Of a stretch of DNA of 59,114 nt, positions 7,331 to 15,934 are shown in pieces; the first letter of the stretch is position 1, and every line of letters starts with the position of its first letter. Source of the DNA: Clostridiales bacterium (lineage in GTDB: Bacteria; Bacillota; Clostridia; Oscillospirales; Acutalibacteraceae); the NCBI GenBank assembly GCA_021200555.1, contig JAJQGK010000065.1:1-59114 (forward strand). Direction: 5' to 3'. Under the pieces are notes generated by a model. It made no database searches, was not told the origin of the DNA, and saw nothing but the letters and a program-made list of their open reading frames with translations. The position numbers were made by a program, and so were the translations under genes.

Positions 7331-8354
7331 TCCACTGCCTTACGGACAAATCCTTTGTTTCATTATTTTTATATCCGCACTCACTGCACAATTGAGAGCT
7401 TGCAAAGAACTTATCCGTTTTTATAAGGCATTTGCCTAAATCGGAAAGCTTATAGCTAAGAAATGTTACAAGCATTCCCCAACCGTTATCAGCAACGGAT
7501 TTTCCGAAATTTAGGGATTGTGACATACCTTTCATATCAAGATTTTCTATACAGATACAGTCATAATTATCTGACAACATTTTTGACTGCTTGTGTAGAA
7601 AATCCTTACGCTGATTGGAAACCTTTTCGTGAAGCTTTGCAACCTTAATTCTCTGCTTATCGCGGTTATTACTGCCCTTTTGCATAAGAGAAAGCTTGCG
7701 TTGTTCGCATTTTAGTTTCTTTTCTGCTTTACGGTAGTATCTCGGATATTTAGGTTCGTTCCCGTTGCTGTCTACATACAATTCGTGCATAGAAAAATCT
7801 AAACCTAAGAAGGTTTGCGGTTCTGTTTTTTGTGCTTGGTTTTCGTACTCAAACAGAATACTCGCAAAATACTTTCCGCTTGGGTTTTGACTTACTGTTA
7901 CAGATTTAAGCTTATAGTTTTCTGGTATAGAGCGGTGCTGTTTCATTTTGACAAAACCGATTTTAGGAAGCTTTATACAACCGTCTTGTACGAAAATGTT
8001 TCCGTTTACACATACGGTTGAATAGCTTTTTTGATTAGCCTTTTTACTTTTGAATTTCGGAAACCCTGTTTTGGGATTTCTGAAAAAATTTTGAAAAGCA
8101 GTGTCAAGATGTCTTAATGATTGCTGCAGTGCGATACTGTCCACATCTTTAAGAAAAGTCTTTTCGGATTTTAGTTTTACCATATCTTTGGCACAATCTG
8201 TATAGCTAAGTGAAAGTTTATCCGCTTCATATATACGGATTTTCTTATCAAGATAGTAATTGTAGACCATTCTTACACAACCGAAAGTTTGTGAAAAAAA
8301 CTGAGTTTGTTCTTTATTTGGATATATTCTGAATTTATATGCTTTGTTCAACAT
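7242..8354 (-). CDS. tnpB: RNA-guided endonuclease TnpB (IS605/IS1341 family)
   Basis: 370 residues, full length. N-terminal helix-turn-helix region (LNKAYKFRIYPNKEQ) and OrfB core. RuvC residues are visible: D in FLGLDFSMHELYVD, E in CIENLDMKGM, D in HNRDVNAAVNI. The zinc finger CSECGYK...CPNCGTHHNRD is intact. TnpB cuts double-stranded DNA next to a transposon-adjacent motif using an RNA guide, which helps the element survive after excision. The motif here should match the insertion target TTTAT. The ORF looks active, with no stops or shifts. It is the only gene of the element. Confidence 0.93.
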   Translation of the reverse strand: MLNKAYKFRIYPNKEQTQFFSQTFGCVRMVYNYYLDKKIRIYEADKLSLSYTDCAKDMVKLKSEKTFLKDVDSIALQQSLRHLDTAFQNFFRNPKTGFPKFKSKKANQKSYSTVCVNGNIFVQDGCIKLPKIGFVKMKQHRSIPENYKLKSVTVSQNPSGKYFASILFEYENQAQKTEPQTFLGLDFSMHELYVDSNGNEPKYPRYYRKAEKKLKCEQRKLSLMQKGSNNRDKQRIKVAKLHEKVSNQRKDFLHKQSKMLSDNYDCICIENLDMKGMSQSLNFGKSVADNGWGMLVTFLSYKLSDLGKCLIKTDKFFASSQLCSECGYKNNETKDLSVRQWTCPNCGTHHNRDVNAAVNIRNEGMRLVLA

Positions 8355-8486
8355 CTTTCACCTTACTTTCAATTATTTTCTATATTTGTATTTTATAGGA
8401 AAAAGTAAGAAAAGTCAAAAAATAGTCGCAATTCATCTCACCGCTTACAGAAGCGGGAGTATTCTTGCGAAGTTTTGATAAAAAAA

Positions 8487-8492
8487 CCTCCT
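8487..8492 (-). promoter_or_regulatory. Orphaned ribosome binding site of the split gene
   Basis: AGGAGG followed by seven T's and AT, where the IS left end begins. With the IS removed, the AT is completed to ATG by 7121. Confidence 0.75.
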
Positions 8493-8595
8493 AATTTTAA
8501 ATTTAGAAATCGAATAAATACTTTCTGAGACACAATATCAGACCTTCATATTTAGCAATCGCCCCCTTTAATTCAGTAATATTTTACCCACATTT

Positions 8596-8624
8596 ATTAT
8601 AGTACAAATTATAATAAATTTCAA
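8596..8624 (-). promoter_or_regulatory. Sigma-A promoter of the gene split by the IS
   Basis: Minus-strand TTGAAA, 17-nt spacer, TATAAT. It would start an approximately 110-nt leader before the orphaned AGGAGG. It now reads into the left end of the IS. Confidence 0.6.
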
Positions 8625-8776
8625 GCGATTTTCAAAATATTGTCAATTAGTCTGAAATATTTTCATCTTTTTACGCAATATGCACAAACACAGCAGAGTC
8701 ATGGGCATTTTTTGTTTTTCAAATCTGAAATTCATCGTTCATAGGAAGCGGAAAAATGACGTTGTTTCTGCAAAGC

Positions 8777-9499
8777 TCAGACAACAATACTCCCCAGAAC
8801 CTCGCCAACCTTTTCACGGATAACAAGGTCTGCCGTGCTGTCCATCGGCGTTGCGTCTCGATTTATGAGAACAAGGCTGCCGCCGGAAAAATATCTTATC
8901 ATGCCTGCTGCGGGATAAACGGTAAGAGACGTTCCCGCAATAATAAGCGTATCGGCGCAGGCAATGGCGTTTACGGCGCCGCTGACGGTTTCATCGTCCA
9001 AGCCCTCCTCATACAGCACCACATCGGGTTTGATTGTTCCGCCGCATTGACATTTCGGTACTCCCGTTGAATTTAAAATATATTCGGCATCATAAAATTT
9101 GCCGCATTTTGTACAGTAGTTTCTGTGGACGGAGCCGTGAAGCTCGTAAACTCTTTTGCTGCCGGCTTTTGTGTGAAGTCCGTCAATATTTTGAGTGACA
9201 ACTGCCGAAAGCTTGCCCGCCTTTTCCATTTCCGCCAATTTCAAATGGGCTTTGTTTGGCTTGGCGTCAAGGCAAAGCATTTTATCACGGTAAAATTTGA
9301 AAAATTCCTCCGTATGACGGACAAAATATGTATGGCTTAAAATCGTCTCAGGCGGAACGTCGTATTTTTGATTATAAAGCCCGTCAACGCTTCTGAAATC
9401 CGGTATTCCCGATTCGGTGCTGACTCCCGCTCCCCCAAAAAAGACAATATTTTTTGATTTGCCGACTATTGCTTGAAGAAGATCCGTTTCCTTTGACAT
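8777..9499 (-). CDS. cobB: Sir2-family NAD-dependent protein deacylase (sirtuin)
   Basis: 240 residues from the chosen ATG at 9499, which follows GGGAGG by six bases; the ORF track's start ten codons earlier lacks a site. Motifs in order: GGAGVSTESGIPDFRS (NAD loop), TQNIDGLH, ELHGSVHRNYC with the catalytic His, zinc ligands CTKCG and CQCGG, IAGTSLTVYPAAGM and LINRD. This is a complete bacterial class U/III-like sirtuin. It removes acetyl or other acyl groups from lysines and uses NAD+, giving O-acyl-ADP-ribose. It stands alone, facing away from iorAB. A PARG-like macrodomain protein is encoded 7 kb upstream, but no direct link can be claimed. Confidence 0.93.
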   Translation of the reverse strand: MSKETDLLQAIVGKSKNIVFFGGAGVSTESGIPDFRSVDGLYNQKYDVPPETILSHTYFVRHTEEFFKFYRDKMLCLDAKPNKAHLKLAEMEKAGKLSAVVTQNIDGLHTKAGSKRVYELHGSVHRNYCTKCGKFYDAEYILNSTGVPKCQCGGTIKPDVVLYEEGLDDETVSGAVNAIACADTLIIAGTSLTVYPAAGMIRYFSGGSLVLINRDATPMDSTADLVIREKVGEVLGSIVV

Positions 9500-9583
9500 A
9501 TTTATCCTCCCGATTATTGTTTTTATCAATATATATTTTACCCTTTACCGTAAATTTTTTCAAGCGTCACAATACATATTCTC

Positions 9584-9612
9584 TTTACTTACCGTTAAAA
9601 TTGTGATAAAAT
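9584..9612 (+). promoter_or_regulatory. Candidate promoter of the iorAB unit
   Basis: TTTACT, 17-nt spacer, TAAAAT on the plus strand. The repeat element at 9619-9790 starts just after it, so the element would be transcribed as most of the iorA 5' UTR. Confidence 0.45.
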
Positions 9613-9618
9613 GTCATT

Positions 9619-9790
9619 AAGTAAGTACTGATTAAATCGAGTGCGTCGGATGCTTAGAGGATTTTTTGCAAGACAAGGAACAAAGCGCAAGGAATACTGA
9701 CGTATTTCGAGCATTTGTGACGATGTATTGCGGAAAATAATCAAGCAGGCGGCGGCGATGCGTCAGGCGTGATTTAATCAGTGTTTACTT
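9619..9790. repeat. 172-bp MITE-like intergenic element, copy A
   Basis: The ends are near-perfect inverted repeats: AAGTAAGTACTGATTAAATC at left, and at right GATTTAATCAGTGTTTACTT, whose reverse complement differs at two positions only. The interior is GC-richer than the flanks and has no ORF. A shorter element with the same ends lies at 46718-46816. Size and ends suggest a miniature inverted-repeat transposable element or a palindromic intergenic repeat. No clear target duplication is visible. Confidence 0.65.
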
Positions 9791-9817
9791 TACATCAACT
9801 GAAAGGACTTACATATA

Positions 9818-11632
9818 ATGAAGCAGCTTCTTATGGGCAATGAAATAATGGCTCTCGGCGCATTGAGAGCCGGAGTGGGACTTGTTTGCGGATACCCCGG
9901 CACGCCCTCAACAGAGGTTTTGGAGACAATCGCAAAGAAAAAATCAAAGGGCGAAATTCAGAACGTTTATGTGGAGTGGTCGGTCAACGAAAAATCCGCC
10001 ATGGAGGTTGCCGCCGGAGCAGCTTATTCCGGAGTCCGCTGTCTTGTTACGATGAAGCAGGTCGGCTTAAATGTGGCGTCCGATCCTCTTATGTCCCTGG
10101 AATATGTGGGAATTAAAGGCGGAATGGTGATTTTGGTCGCCGATGATCCCGGCCCCATATCCTCTCAAACCGAGCAGGACACGAGAAAGTTCGGTGAATT
10201 TTCAAAGGTTCCCGTATTTGATCCCTCAAGTCCGGAAGAGGCTTATCTTATGATAGCGGATGCCTTTGAGCTTTCCGAAGGAACAGGCTCTCCCGTATTT
10301 TTCAGACCTACAACGAGAATTTGCCATGCCACGGCTTCAATCGAACTCCTTCCCGATTTGCCGAAAAAGAAGCCGCAGGGATTTATCAAGGATTCGTCAA
10401 GATGGGTAATCTTTCCGAGAACGTCCTTTTTAAACCACAAGAAAATAGAGGAACGCAACGAAAAGCTGCGCACCGAGCTTTCATCATACAAATACAATGA
10501 AATCACAGGCACGGGCAAAAAGGGAATTGCCGCAGGAGGAGTAAGCGTTGCATATGCAAAAGAGGCGCTGAACATCATCGGCGGCGAGTGCAGGATGTTT
10601 AAGGTCGCAACGCCTTTCCCGTTCCCCGAAAAAAAGGCTCTTGAATTTTTAGACGGATTGGACGAGGTTCTCTGTTATGAAGAGCTTGATCCGGTTATCG
10701 AAAAGGAGCTTACATATATTTGCGGAAAATACAATTTAAATATCAAAATAAAGGGCAAGCTTTCCGGAGATACGCCCAACGCAGGCGAAAACAGCGTTGA
10801 AGCTGCCGAAGAAATTTTTGCAAAATTTTTGGGACTGCCCACGCCCGAAAAAATCGAACAGCCCGATATTCCCCTTCCCGTCCGTCCGCCCACACTTTGC
10901 GCAGGCTGCCCCCACAGGGCTTCATTTTACGCAGTAAAGCTGGCAATGAAGGGACGCAAAGCGGTATTTGCCGGCGATATCGGGTGCTATACTTTAGGCA
11001 ACGCCATGCCGCTCGATATGACGGATACCTGCCTTTGCATGGGTGCAGGAATTACCATAGCTCAGGGAATAAACCGAGCCGAGCCGGACACGGTGTGCTT
11101 CTCCTTTACGGGCGACTCAACGTTTTTCCACACCGGACTGGCGGGAATTGCAAACGCCGTTTACAATGACGCCCATATGGTTGCGGTAATTCTTGACAAC
11201 TCAACCACCGCCATGACAGGTCACCAGCCGAACCCGGGAACGGGAAAAAGCGCCATAGGAGAGGTAGCCGAAAAAATCGATATTGAGGGCGTTCTGCACG
11301 CTTTGGGAGTCAAAAGCATCTATACCGCAGATCCGCTGAAGCTTCCAGAAGCGGTTGAAACCGTAAAAAAAGCCGCCGATGCCCGAGGCGTTTCGGCAAT
11401 AATCTTCCGCTCCCCCTGCATTGCAATCGTCAACCCCCTTCCGCTTTTAACGGTAAACAAGGAAAAGTGCGTCGGCTGCAAAAAATGCATAAAGGAGCTG
11501 GGATGTCCCGCTATTGTTAAGGACGGCAAAAAGGTTAAAATCGACTCAACCCTTTGTTACGGGTGCGGACTTTGCGCTTACGTCTGTCCCACAAACGCCA
11601 TCAATGTAAAGGAGGAGAACCAAAATGCTTAA
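9818..11632 (+). CDS. iorA: Indolepyruvate ferredoxin oxidoreductase, alpha subunit
   Basis: 604 residues, usual length. The N-terminal pyrimidine domain (GNEIMALGALRAGVGL, GYPGTPSTEV) is followed by the TPP-binding domain (CAGCPHRASFY, GDIGCYTLG, FTGDSTFFHTG). The C-terminus has two 4Fe-4S motifs, CVGCKKCIKELGCPAI and CYGCGLCAYVCPTNAI. With IorB it oxidises arylpyruvates from aromatic amino acid transamination to aryl-acetyl-CoA and reduces ferredoxin, in the cytoplasm of anaerobes. The SD is GAAAGGA. The last 8 nt overlap iorB, so expression is coupled. The 5' UTR contains MITE copy A. A phenylacetate-CoA ligase partner is not visible in the window. Confidence 0.96.
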   Translation: MKQLLMGNEIMALGALRAGVGLVCGYPGTPSTEVLETIAKKKSKGEIQNVYVEWSVNEKSAMEVAAGAAYSGVRCLVTMKQVGLNVASDPLMSLEYVGIKGGMVILVADDPGPISSQTEQDTRKFGEFSKVPVFDPSSPEEAYLMIADAFELSEGTGSPVFFRPTTRICHATASIELLPDLPKKKPQGFIKDSSRWVIFPRTSFLNHKKIEERNEKLRTELSSYKYNEITGTGKKGIAAGGVSVAYAKEALNIIGGECRMFKVATPFPFPEKKALEFLDGLDEVLCYEELDPVIEKELTYICGKYNLNIKIKGKLSGDTPNAGENSVEAAEEIFAKFLGLPTPEKIEQPDIPLPVRPPTLCAGCPHRASFYAVKLAMKGRKAVFAGDIGCYTLGNAMPLDMTDTCLCMGAGITIAQGINRAEPDTVCFSFTGDSTFFHTGLAGIANAVYNDAHMVAVILDNSTTAMTGHQPNPGTGKSAIGEVAEKIDIEGVLHALGVKSIYTADPLKLPEAVETVKKAADARGVSAIIFRSPCIAIVNPLPLLTVNKEKCVGCKKCIKELGCPAIVKDGKKVKIDSTLCYGCGLCAYVCPTNAINVKEENQNA

Positions 11633-12200
11633 TATTCTTCTTGCCGGCGTCGGCGGTCAGGGAACCGTTTTAGCGTCAAAAATCATAGCGGCGTGTGTTA
11701 TGAAAAGGGGCGAAAATGCTCACACGGCGGAGACTATCGGAATGGCTCAAAGAGGCGGCTGCGTTGTAAGCCATGTGCGGATAGGCGAAAACGCCTACAG
11801 TCCGCTTATTCCAAAGGGGCAAGCTGACGTAATCATAGGCTTTGAACCGGGAGAGGCGGTCAGAGCGCTGCCCTATCTTAAAAGCAGCGGAACGGTTATA
11901 GTAAGCACAATGGCAGTAACACCCGCCACAGATTCGCTTTCGGACGGTACATACAACGGCAAGGATATGATTGATTTTCTCAAAAAGAAAAATATAAAGT
12001 ATATCGCCGTTGACGGTGAAGAAATCGTCAATCGGCTTGGCAGCTCAAAGTCCTTAAATATCGCTCTCTTGGGAGCGGGAGCAAAGGAAATGGGAATTTC
12101 TCTTGAGGATATCGAGGATGTTATCCGCACGTCTCTTAAGCCGCAATTCCTTGAAGGCAATCTTGCGGCGTTAAAAGCAGGCGCATTATACGCCAAATAA
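11625..12200 (+). CDS. iorB: Indolepyruvate ferredoxin oxidoreductase, beta subunit
   Basis: 191 residues. The gamma-type domain of 2-oxoacid:ferredoxin oxidoreductases is marked by NILLAGVGGQGTVLASKI at the N-terminus and ETIGMAQRGGCVVSHVRIG around residue 40. It pairs with IorA, whose stop codon lies inside this gene (8-nt overlap), and has an AAGGAGG site within the iorA end. It holds no cofactor of its own as far as the sequence shows; IorA carries TPP and Fe-S clusters. DUF3783 follows after 26 nt and may be in the same transcript. Confidence 0.95.
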   Translation: MLNILLAGVGGQGTVLASKIIAACVMKRGENAHTAETIGMAQRGGCVVSHVRIGENAYSPLIPKGQADVIIGFEPGEAVRALPYLKSSGTVIVSTMAVTPATDSLSDGTYNGKDMIDFLKKKNIKYIAVDGEEIVNRLGSSKSLNIALLGAGAKEMGISLEDIEDVIRTSLKPQFLEGNLAALKAGALYAK

Positions 12201-12226
12201 ACGGCAGTACGAAAAGAGGATTTTAA

Positions 12227-12598
12227 ATGCTTGAAAAGGTTTTGATTTTCAATTGCAGCGGCGATGTTAAAGCTTTAATCAATCGGACGCTGCTGCCTCT
12301 GAAGGTTAGGCTTGTCTTTGTTGAAAAGGAAGATTATTCAAAGCCCTTAGGCGTTCTTGCGGGCTTATCGGGAATAATCGGCGAGGATACGGCTTCCGAT
12401 TATCCCGAAATATCCGACACAATGATAGTGTTCGCATTTTTCGGCGACAAAAAGCTAAACTCGGCTTTATCCGCATTAAAAAAAGGCGGCTTAAACCTGC
12501 CGTACAAAGCGGTGCTTACCGATGAAAACAAGCTTTGGCCGGCAAACAAGTGCTTTAATGAAATAAAGCAGGAGCATGAAAAATTAAATAACCGATAA
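12227..12598 (+). CDS. DUF3783 domain protein
   Basis: 123 residues, soluble, no signal peptide. It resembles the DUF3783 family of Clostridia: an N-terminal beta-alpha unit (KVLIFNCSGD) and the C-terminal NLPYKAVLTDENKLWP block, the best conserved part. The function is unknown. Placement directly after iorAB (26-nt gap, SD GAAAAGAGG) may reflect cotranscription only. A strong terminator follows. No catalytic residues can be proposed. Confidence 0.7.
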   Translation: MLEKVLIFNCSGDVKALINRTLLPLKVRLVFVEKEDYSKPLGVLAGLSGIIGEDTASDYPEISDTMIVFAFFGDKKLNSALSALKKGGLNLPYKAVLTDENKLWPANKCFNEIKQEHEKLNNR

Positions 12599-12603
12599 TT
12601 AAA

Positions 12604-12641
12604 AACACCGTGGATTTTCGCAATTCACGGCGTTGTTTTTT
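12604..12641 (+). terminator. Intrinsic terminator of the iorAB-DUF3783 unit
   Basis: AACACCGTG pairs with CACGGCGTT (one G-U type mismatch) over a 13-nt loop, followed by TTTTTT. It separates the unit from the convergent DUF5662 gene. Confidence 0.8.
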
Positions 12642-12654
12642 ACTTATTTGCTTC

Positions 12655-13194
12655 TTAATATTCTTTATTATCCTTGAGAAGCTCTCTTATATATTTGAAG
12701 GTTTTTTCCTCTCCCTCACGGCTCAGCATTGTCAGAAGCTTTTCAAGAAGCTCGAAGGTTTCGGGATGAGCGGTTAGTCTCTTCCTGCTCTTTGAAAAAT
12801 ACTGAAGAGGATAAGAATCGTCATATTTGTCCCCCATGTAAATTTTACTGGCGGCAACTCGGTCGCAAAACATCTCAACCACATATTTCAGAGGCATTTT
12901 TACCGGTTCTACAAGCTTTGTTTCAATATTGTAATCCGTCCAATATTCAAAATGGTGCTTATTTCTGCCCTTATGATGAAGCCACGCCTTGGAATAACCG
13001 TATGTCTCCCTTTCCGCCTCATTGGGACTTCGGGTGCCCAAATAAAATTTTGCGCCCGTAAAAAATTCGGTAGGAGAATACTTCGACAAATCGTGCCTTA
13101 ATCCCTGCATGGGTATTCCCGCCTTAATGCAATTTTTAATCACTTCGTGCCTGTGGCGGGTTATAGTTTTAAAATGCTTAATCGGATGTGACAT
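12655..13194 (-). CDS. DUF5662 family protein
   Basis: 179 residues. His-rich blocks HRHEVIKNCIKAG, RHDLSKYSPTEF and HHKGRNKHHFEYW are characteristic of DUF5662, found widely in Firmicutes and phages. The spacing of His/Asp pairs recalls an all-helical metal-binding HD-like fold, but no activity is established. The gene ends head-on against the DUF3783 terminator. Its start lies 12 nt after the nucleotidyltransferase stop, so the two minus-strand genes are probably cotranscribed. The SD region (AAAGAGGCAAAA) is weak. Confidence 0.75.
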   Translation of the reverse strand: MSHPIKHFKTITRHRHEVIKNCIKAGIPMQGLRHDLSKYSPTEFFTGAKFYLGTRSPNEAERETYGYSKAWLHHKGRNKHHFEYWTDYNIETKLVEPVKMPLKYVVEMFCDRVAASKIYMGDKYDDSYPLQYFSKSRKRLTAHPETFELLEKLLTMLSREGEEKTFKYIRELLKDNKEY

Positions 13195-13206
13195 TTTTGC
13201 CTCTTT

Positions 13207-14082
13207 TTAAAGATAATATCCCTTTGCAATCATATCGCCGATAGCCTGAACGACTCCGTCTTTGTCCTCTTTGTATGTAACGCCGTACCATTTATCTTCA
13301 GCGGTGAGAACCCTGACCTTTTTTATGTCGTTCTCTATAAGCTCGGACACAACGGAAGGTAAATAGTATTCGGATTTTGGCTTTGTTATATTCTCTTTAA
13401 GAAACTCCTCAAAGCCCCTTTGAATATAGCCGAAAATATCAGGCTTAAAGCCCCATAAATTCATGGAAACCACCGTATCAGGCAAAAGAGCGGTCCAAGT
13501 TTTTCCGTCATCCTCCGTATACTTACAGTCCATAATTTTTGTCCGCTCGGTTACTCTTTTAAGTATGCCGTTCTCCGTCTCACATACTCCTCTTGAAACA
13601 CACCCGTTTTCGGTAAGAGTATTTTTAAGCCTGAAGCCTACCATGCAGTAATCCTCTGTTTCCTTAATAAGCTCCTCATAAATTTTGTCAAAGGCGGTTC
13701 TTCCGTAGTAATCATCGGCATCTACAACGGCAAAAGGTTCATGAACGGCATCTTTACAAGCGAGAATTGCCTGAGCCGTTCCCCATGGCTTTGTTCTGCC
13801 CTCCGGACATTTAAAGCCCTTCGGCAAGTCATCCGTTTCCTGAAATACGTATTCCACATCAACAGACTTTTCAATTCGTCTTCCGATAATATTTTTAAAA
13901 TCTTCCTCTATTTCATGCTTGATAACAAATACAGTTTTATTAAATCCTGCCCTTTTCGCATCGTAAACGGAAAAATCAAGAAGGACTCTTCCGTCCGAGG
14001 TGATAGTCTCCATTTGCTTTAATCCGCCGAAGCGGCTGCCCATACCGGCTGCCATAACCACAAGCGTTGCGTCATTTTTCAT
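13207..14082 (-). CDS. Sugar-phosphate nucleotidyltransferase family protein
   Basis: 291 residues. The N-terminus LVVMAAGMGSRFGGLKQME is the GxGxRxxxxxK nucleotide-binding loop of NDP-sugar pyrophosphorylases. PWGTAQAILACKD and FAVVDADDYYGRTAF give the substrate and metal-binding (DADD) blocks. Such enzymes join an NTP and a sugar or amino-alcohol phosphate to give an activated head group for wall polymers or glycans. There is no left-handed helix domain, so it is not GlmU or GlgC. The substrate cannot be told: no glycosyltransferase or kinase lies beside it. The SD is AGGAGG with an 11-nt gap. Confidence 0.8.
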   Translation of the reverse strand: MKNDATLVVMAAGMGSRFGGLKQMETITSDGRVLLDFSVYDAKRAGFNKTVFVIKHEIEEDFKNIIGRRIEKSVDVEYVFQETDDLPKGFKCPEGRTKPWGTAQAILACKDAVHEPFAVVDADDYYGRTAFDKIYEELIKETEDYCMVGFRLKNTLTENGCVSRGVCETENGILKRVTERTKIMDCKYTEDDGKTWTALLPDTVVSMNLWGFKPDIFGYIQRGFEEFLKENITKPKSEYYLPSVVSELIENDIKKVRVLTAEDKWYGVTYKEDKDGVVQAIGDMIAKGYYL

Positions 14083-14183
14083 TCAATCCAAAACCTCCTG
14101 CTCTTATTGCATTGATTAATTGTATCACATAATAAAAAAAAACACAAGATGAAATTTCCAAATCCTAAGCACAAATCCGACGC

Positions 14184-14215
14184 TCAAAAAAATTCCCGCC
14201 GATAAGGGCAGGAAT
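14184..14215 (-). terminator. Intrinsic terminator of nifS-nifU
   Basis: On the minus strand ATTCCTGCC pairs with GGCGGGAAT, followed by seven T's. It lies 16 nt after the nifU stop codon. Confidence 0.85.
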
Positions 14216-14230
14216 GTATATTAGATATTT

Positions 14231-14659
14231 TTAAAGCTCACAGTGCTCGCAGCTTCCACAGTCGGGGAAAATCGATCGGTCGTATTCAATGCCGTTTTTA
14301 TCGTAATAGTCTTTAACAGCCGCCTTGACTGCTTCCTCGGCAAGAACGGAGCAATGAATTTTATGGGCGGGCAAGCCGTCAAGAGCCTCTACAACCGCTT
14401 TGTTTGACAGCTTCAACGCATCCTCAACACTATGTCCTTTTATCATCTCGGTCGCCATACTGCTTGTGGCGATAGCCGAACCGCAGCCGAAAGTATTAAA
14501 CTTGCAGTCGGTTATTGTACCGTTGTCAATCTTAAGGTACATTTTCATTATATCGCCGCACTTGGCGTTTCCTACCTCGCCTACTCCGTCCGCATTTTCT
14601 ATTGTTCCCACATTTCTGGGATTGCGGAAGTGATCCATTACCTTTTCGCTGTATAACAT
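14231..14659 (-). CDS. nifU: Fe-S cluster assembly scaffold (NifU/IscU N-terminal type)
   Basis: 142 residues. The three scaffold cysteines are in NAKCGDIMKMY, FGCGSAIATSSM and KIHCSVLAEEA, with the Asp of CGD that modulates cluster release. This is the IscU-like domain alone, with no C-terminal NifU thioredoxin-like domain. The short C-terminal CGSCEHC tail adds Cys residues. It takes sulfur from the NifS encoded 17 nt upstream and builds 2Fe-2S or 4Fe-4S clusters, in the ISC/NIF-like arrangement common in Clostridia. SD AAGGAGG. Terminator directly downstream. Confidence 0.95.
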   Translation of the reverse strand: MLYSEKVMDHFRNPRNVGTIENADGVGEVGNAKCGDIMKMYLKIDNGTITDCKFNTFGCGSAIATSSMATEMIKGHSVEDALKLSNKAVVEALDGLPAHKIHCSVLAEEAVKAAVKDYYDKNGIEYDRSIFPDCGSCEHCEL

Positions 14660-14676
14660 ATTGTTTCCTCCTTAAT

Positions 14677-15867
14677 CTATTTGAAATAATATTGTCTTTT
14701 TCCGCTTTCAAGGTCCTTCCACACAGGAGACATTGATCTGAGATATTCCACAACCTCGGGTACGCTTTTTATTATATGGTCAATTTCCTCCTCGGTGTTG
14801 TATTCGCTTATCGAGAGCCTTAACGAACCGTGGGCAACCTCATGAGGCAAGCCTATGGCAAGCAGCACATGACTTGGGTCAAGAGAGCCTGAAGTGCAGG
14901 CGGAACCGGAAGATGCGCAAATTCCCTTTTCGTCCAAAAGCAAAAGCAGCGACTCGCCCTCAATTCCCTCAAAGCACATATTCACATTGCCGGGCAGCCT
15001 TTTTTGAATATCGCCGTTTACTCTTGAATGAGGGATTTTTGAAAGCTCGGCAATAAGCTTATCTCTAAGCGGCATCACCTTTGCGGTGTTTGTTTCAATA
15101 TTTTCACACGCCTCCTCCAAAGCGGCAGCCATACCCATAATTGCCGGGATGTTTTCCGTGCCGGCACGCTTGCCTCTCTCCTGTGCGCCGCCCTCAATTA
15201 TATTTACAAGAGGTATTCCCTTTTTACAATAAAGAGCGCCTACTCCCTTCGGTCCGTGGAATTTATGAGCGGAAATTGAAAGCATATCGATATTATCGTC
15301 TTTAACGTTGACCCTAATATGACCCGCCGCCTGAACCGCATCCGTATGGAAAACTACGCCCTTATCACGGCATACCCTTCCTATTTCCCGTATCGGCTCA
15401 ACCGTTCCTATCTCGTTGTTTGCATACATAACCGTCACAAGACAAGTATCGTCCCGAATTGCCTCGGCTACCTGCTCCGCCGTGACAAGACCGTTTTCGT
15501 CCGTGGGAAGAAGTGTTACATCATAGCCCTGTTTTTTTAATTTGTCAAGGGTGTGCAGCACGGCGTGATGCTCTATTGAGGTTGAAATAATATGCTTTTT
15601 TCCTTTTCTTGAACCCTTTGCGGCAGCGGAAATTATCGCCTGATTATCCGCTTCGCTTCCTCCCGATGTGAAGGTTATTTCATTTGGAAGGCAGCCCAAG
15701 CATTTTGCGACAGTCTCTCTCGCCGTGTATAACGCCTCGGCAGCTCTTTGCCCGGCGGAGTGAAGACTGGAAGGATTGCCGTAAATATTATCCATATAAG
15801 GAAGCATGGCGTTAATAGCCATCTCGCTCATTTTTGTCGTTGCGCCGTTGTCGGCATATACATACAT
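14677..15867 (-). CDS. nifS: Cysteine desulfurase
   Basis: 396 residues, group I (NifS/IscS). The PLP lysine lies in SISAHKFHGPKG, the catalytic cysteine loop in CASSGSACTSGSLDPSHVL, and the N-terminal block is YADNGATTKMS. It converts L-cysteine to alanine and passes persulfide to NifU, MnmA (encoded 4 kb away) and other acceptors. SD GGAGG, start ATG at 15867. It is first in a two-gene operon with nifU behind a promoter whose -35 box lies inside a perfect palindrome. The cysteine supply genes metY and cysK are transcribed divergently. Confidence 0.96.
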   Translation of the reverse strand: MYVYADNGATTKMSEMAINAMLPYMDNIYGNPSSLHSAGQRAAEALYTARETVAKCLGCLPNEITFTSGGSEADNQAIISAAAKGSRKGKKHIISTSIEHHAVLHTLDKLKKQGYDVTLLPTDENGLVTAEQVAEAIRDDTCLVTVMYANNEIGTVEPIREIGRVCRDKGVVFHTDAVQAAGHIRVNVKDDNIDMLSISAHKFHGPKGVGALYCKKGIPLVNIIEGGAQERGKRAGTENIPAIMGMAAALEEACENIETNTAKVMPLRDKLIAELSKIPHSRVNGDIQKRLPGNVNMCFEGIEGESLLLLLDEKGICASSGSACTSGSLDPSHVLLAIGLPHEVAHGSLRLSISEYNTEEEIDHIIKSVPEVVEYLRSMSPVWKDLESGKRQYYFK

Positions 15868-15934
15868 ATAAATTACCTCCGTTCCGTATATGTATTTATT
15901 ATTTGAATAACATACCTTTTTTGTAGGTAATTAT

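Larger units (their letters stand above)
7122..8477 (-). mobile_element. IS605-superfamily (IS1341-type) element with tnpB only
   Basis: 1356 bp, transcribed on the minus strand. The ends were set by restoring the split gene: the left end begins right after TTTAT (8482-8478) and the right end stops at the G of the original start codon. Both ends carry imperfect hairpins typical of IS200/IS605: left CCGCTT-acag-AAGCGG (8441-8456), right CCCACCACTT with AAGTGGGGG (7132-7168). There are no terminal inverted repeats and no target duplication, as expected for peel-and-paste transposition. TnpA is missing, so movement would need TnpA in trans. The boundary is exact to within a base or two. Confidence 0.8.

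Noticed and set aside
9619-9790. Possible riboswitch in the iorA leader
   Set aside because: The structure is explained by inverted-repeat ends shared with a second intergenic element; no aptamer signature is seen.
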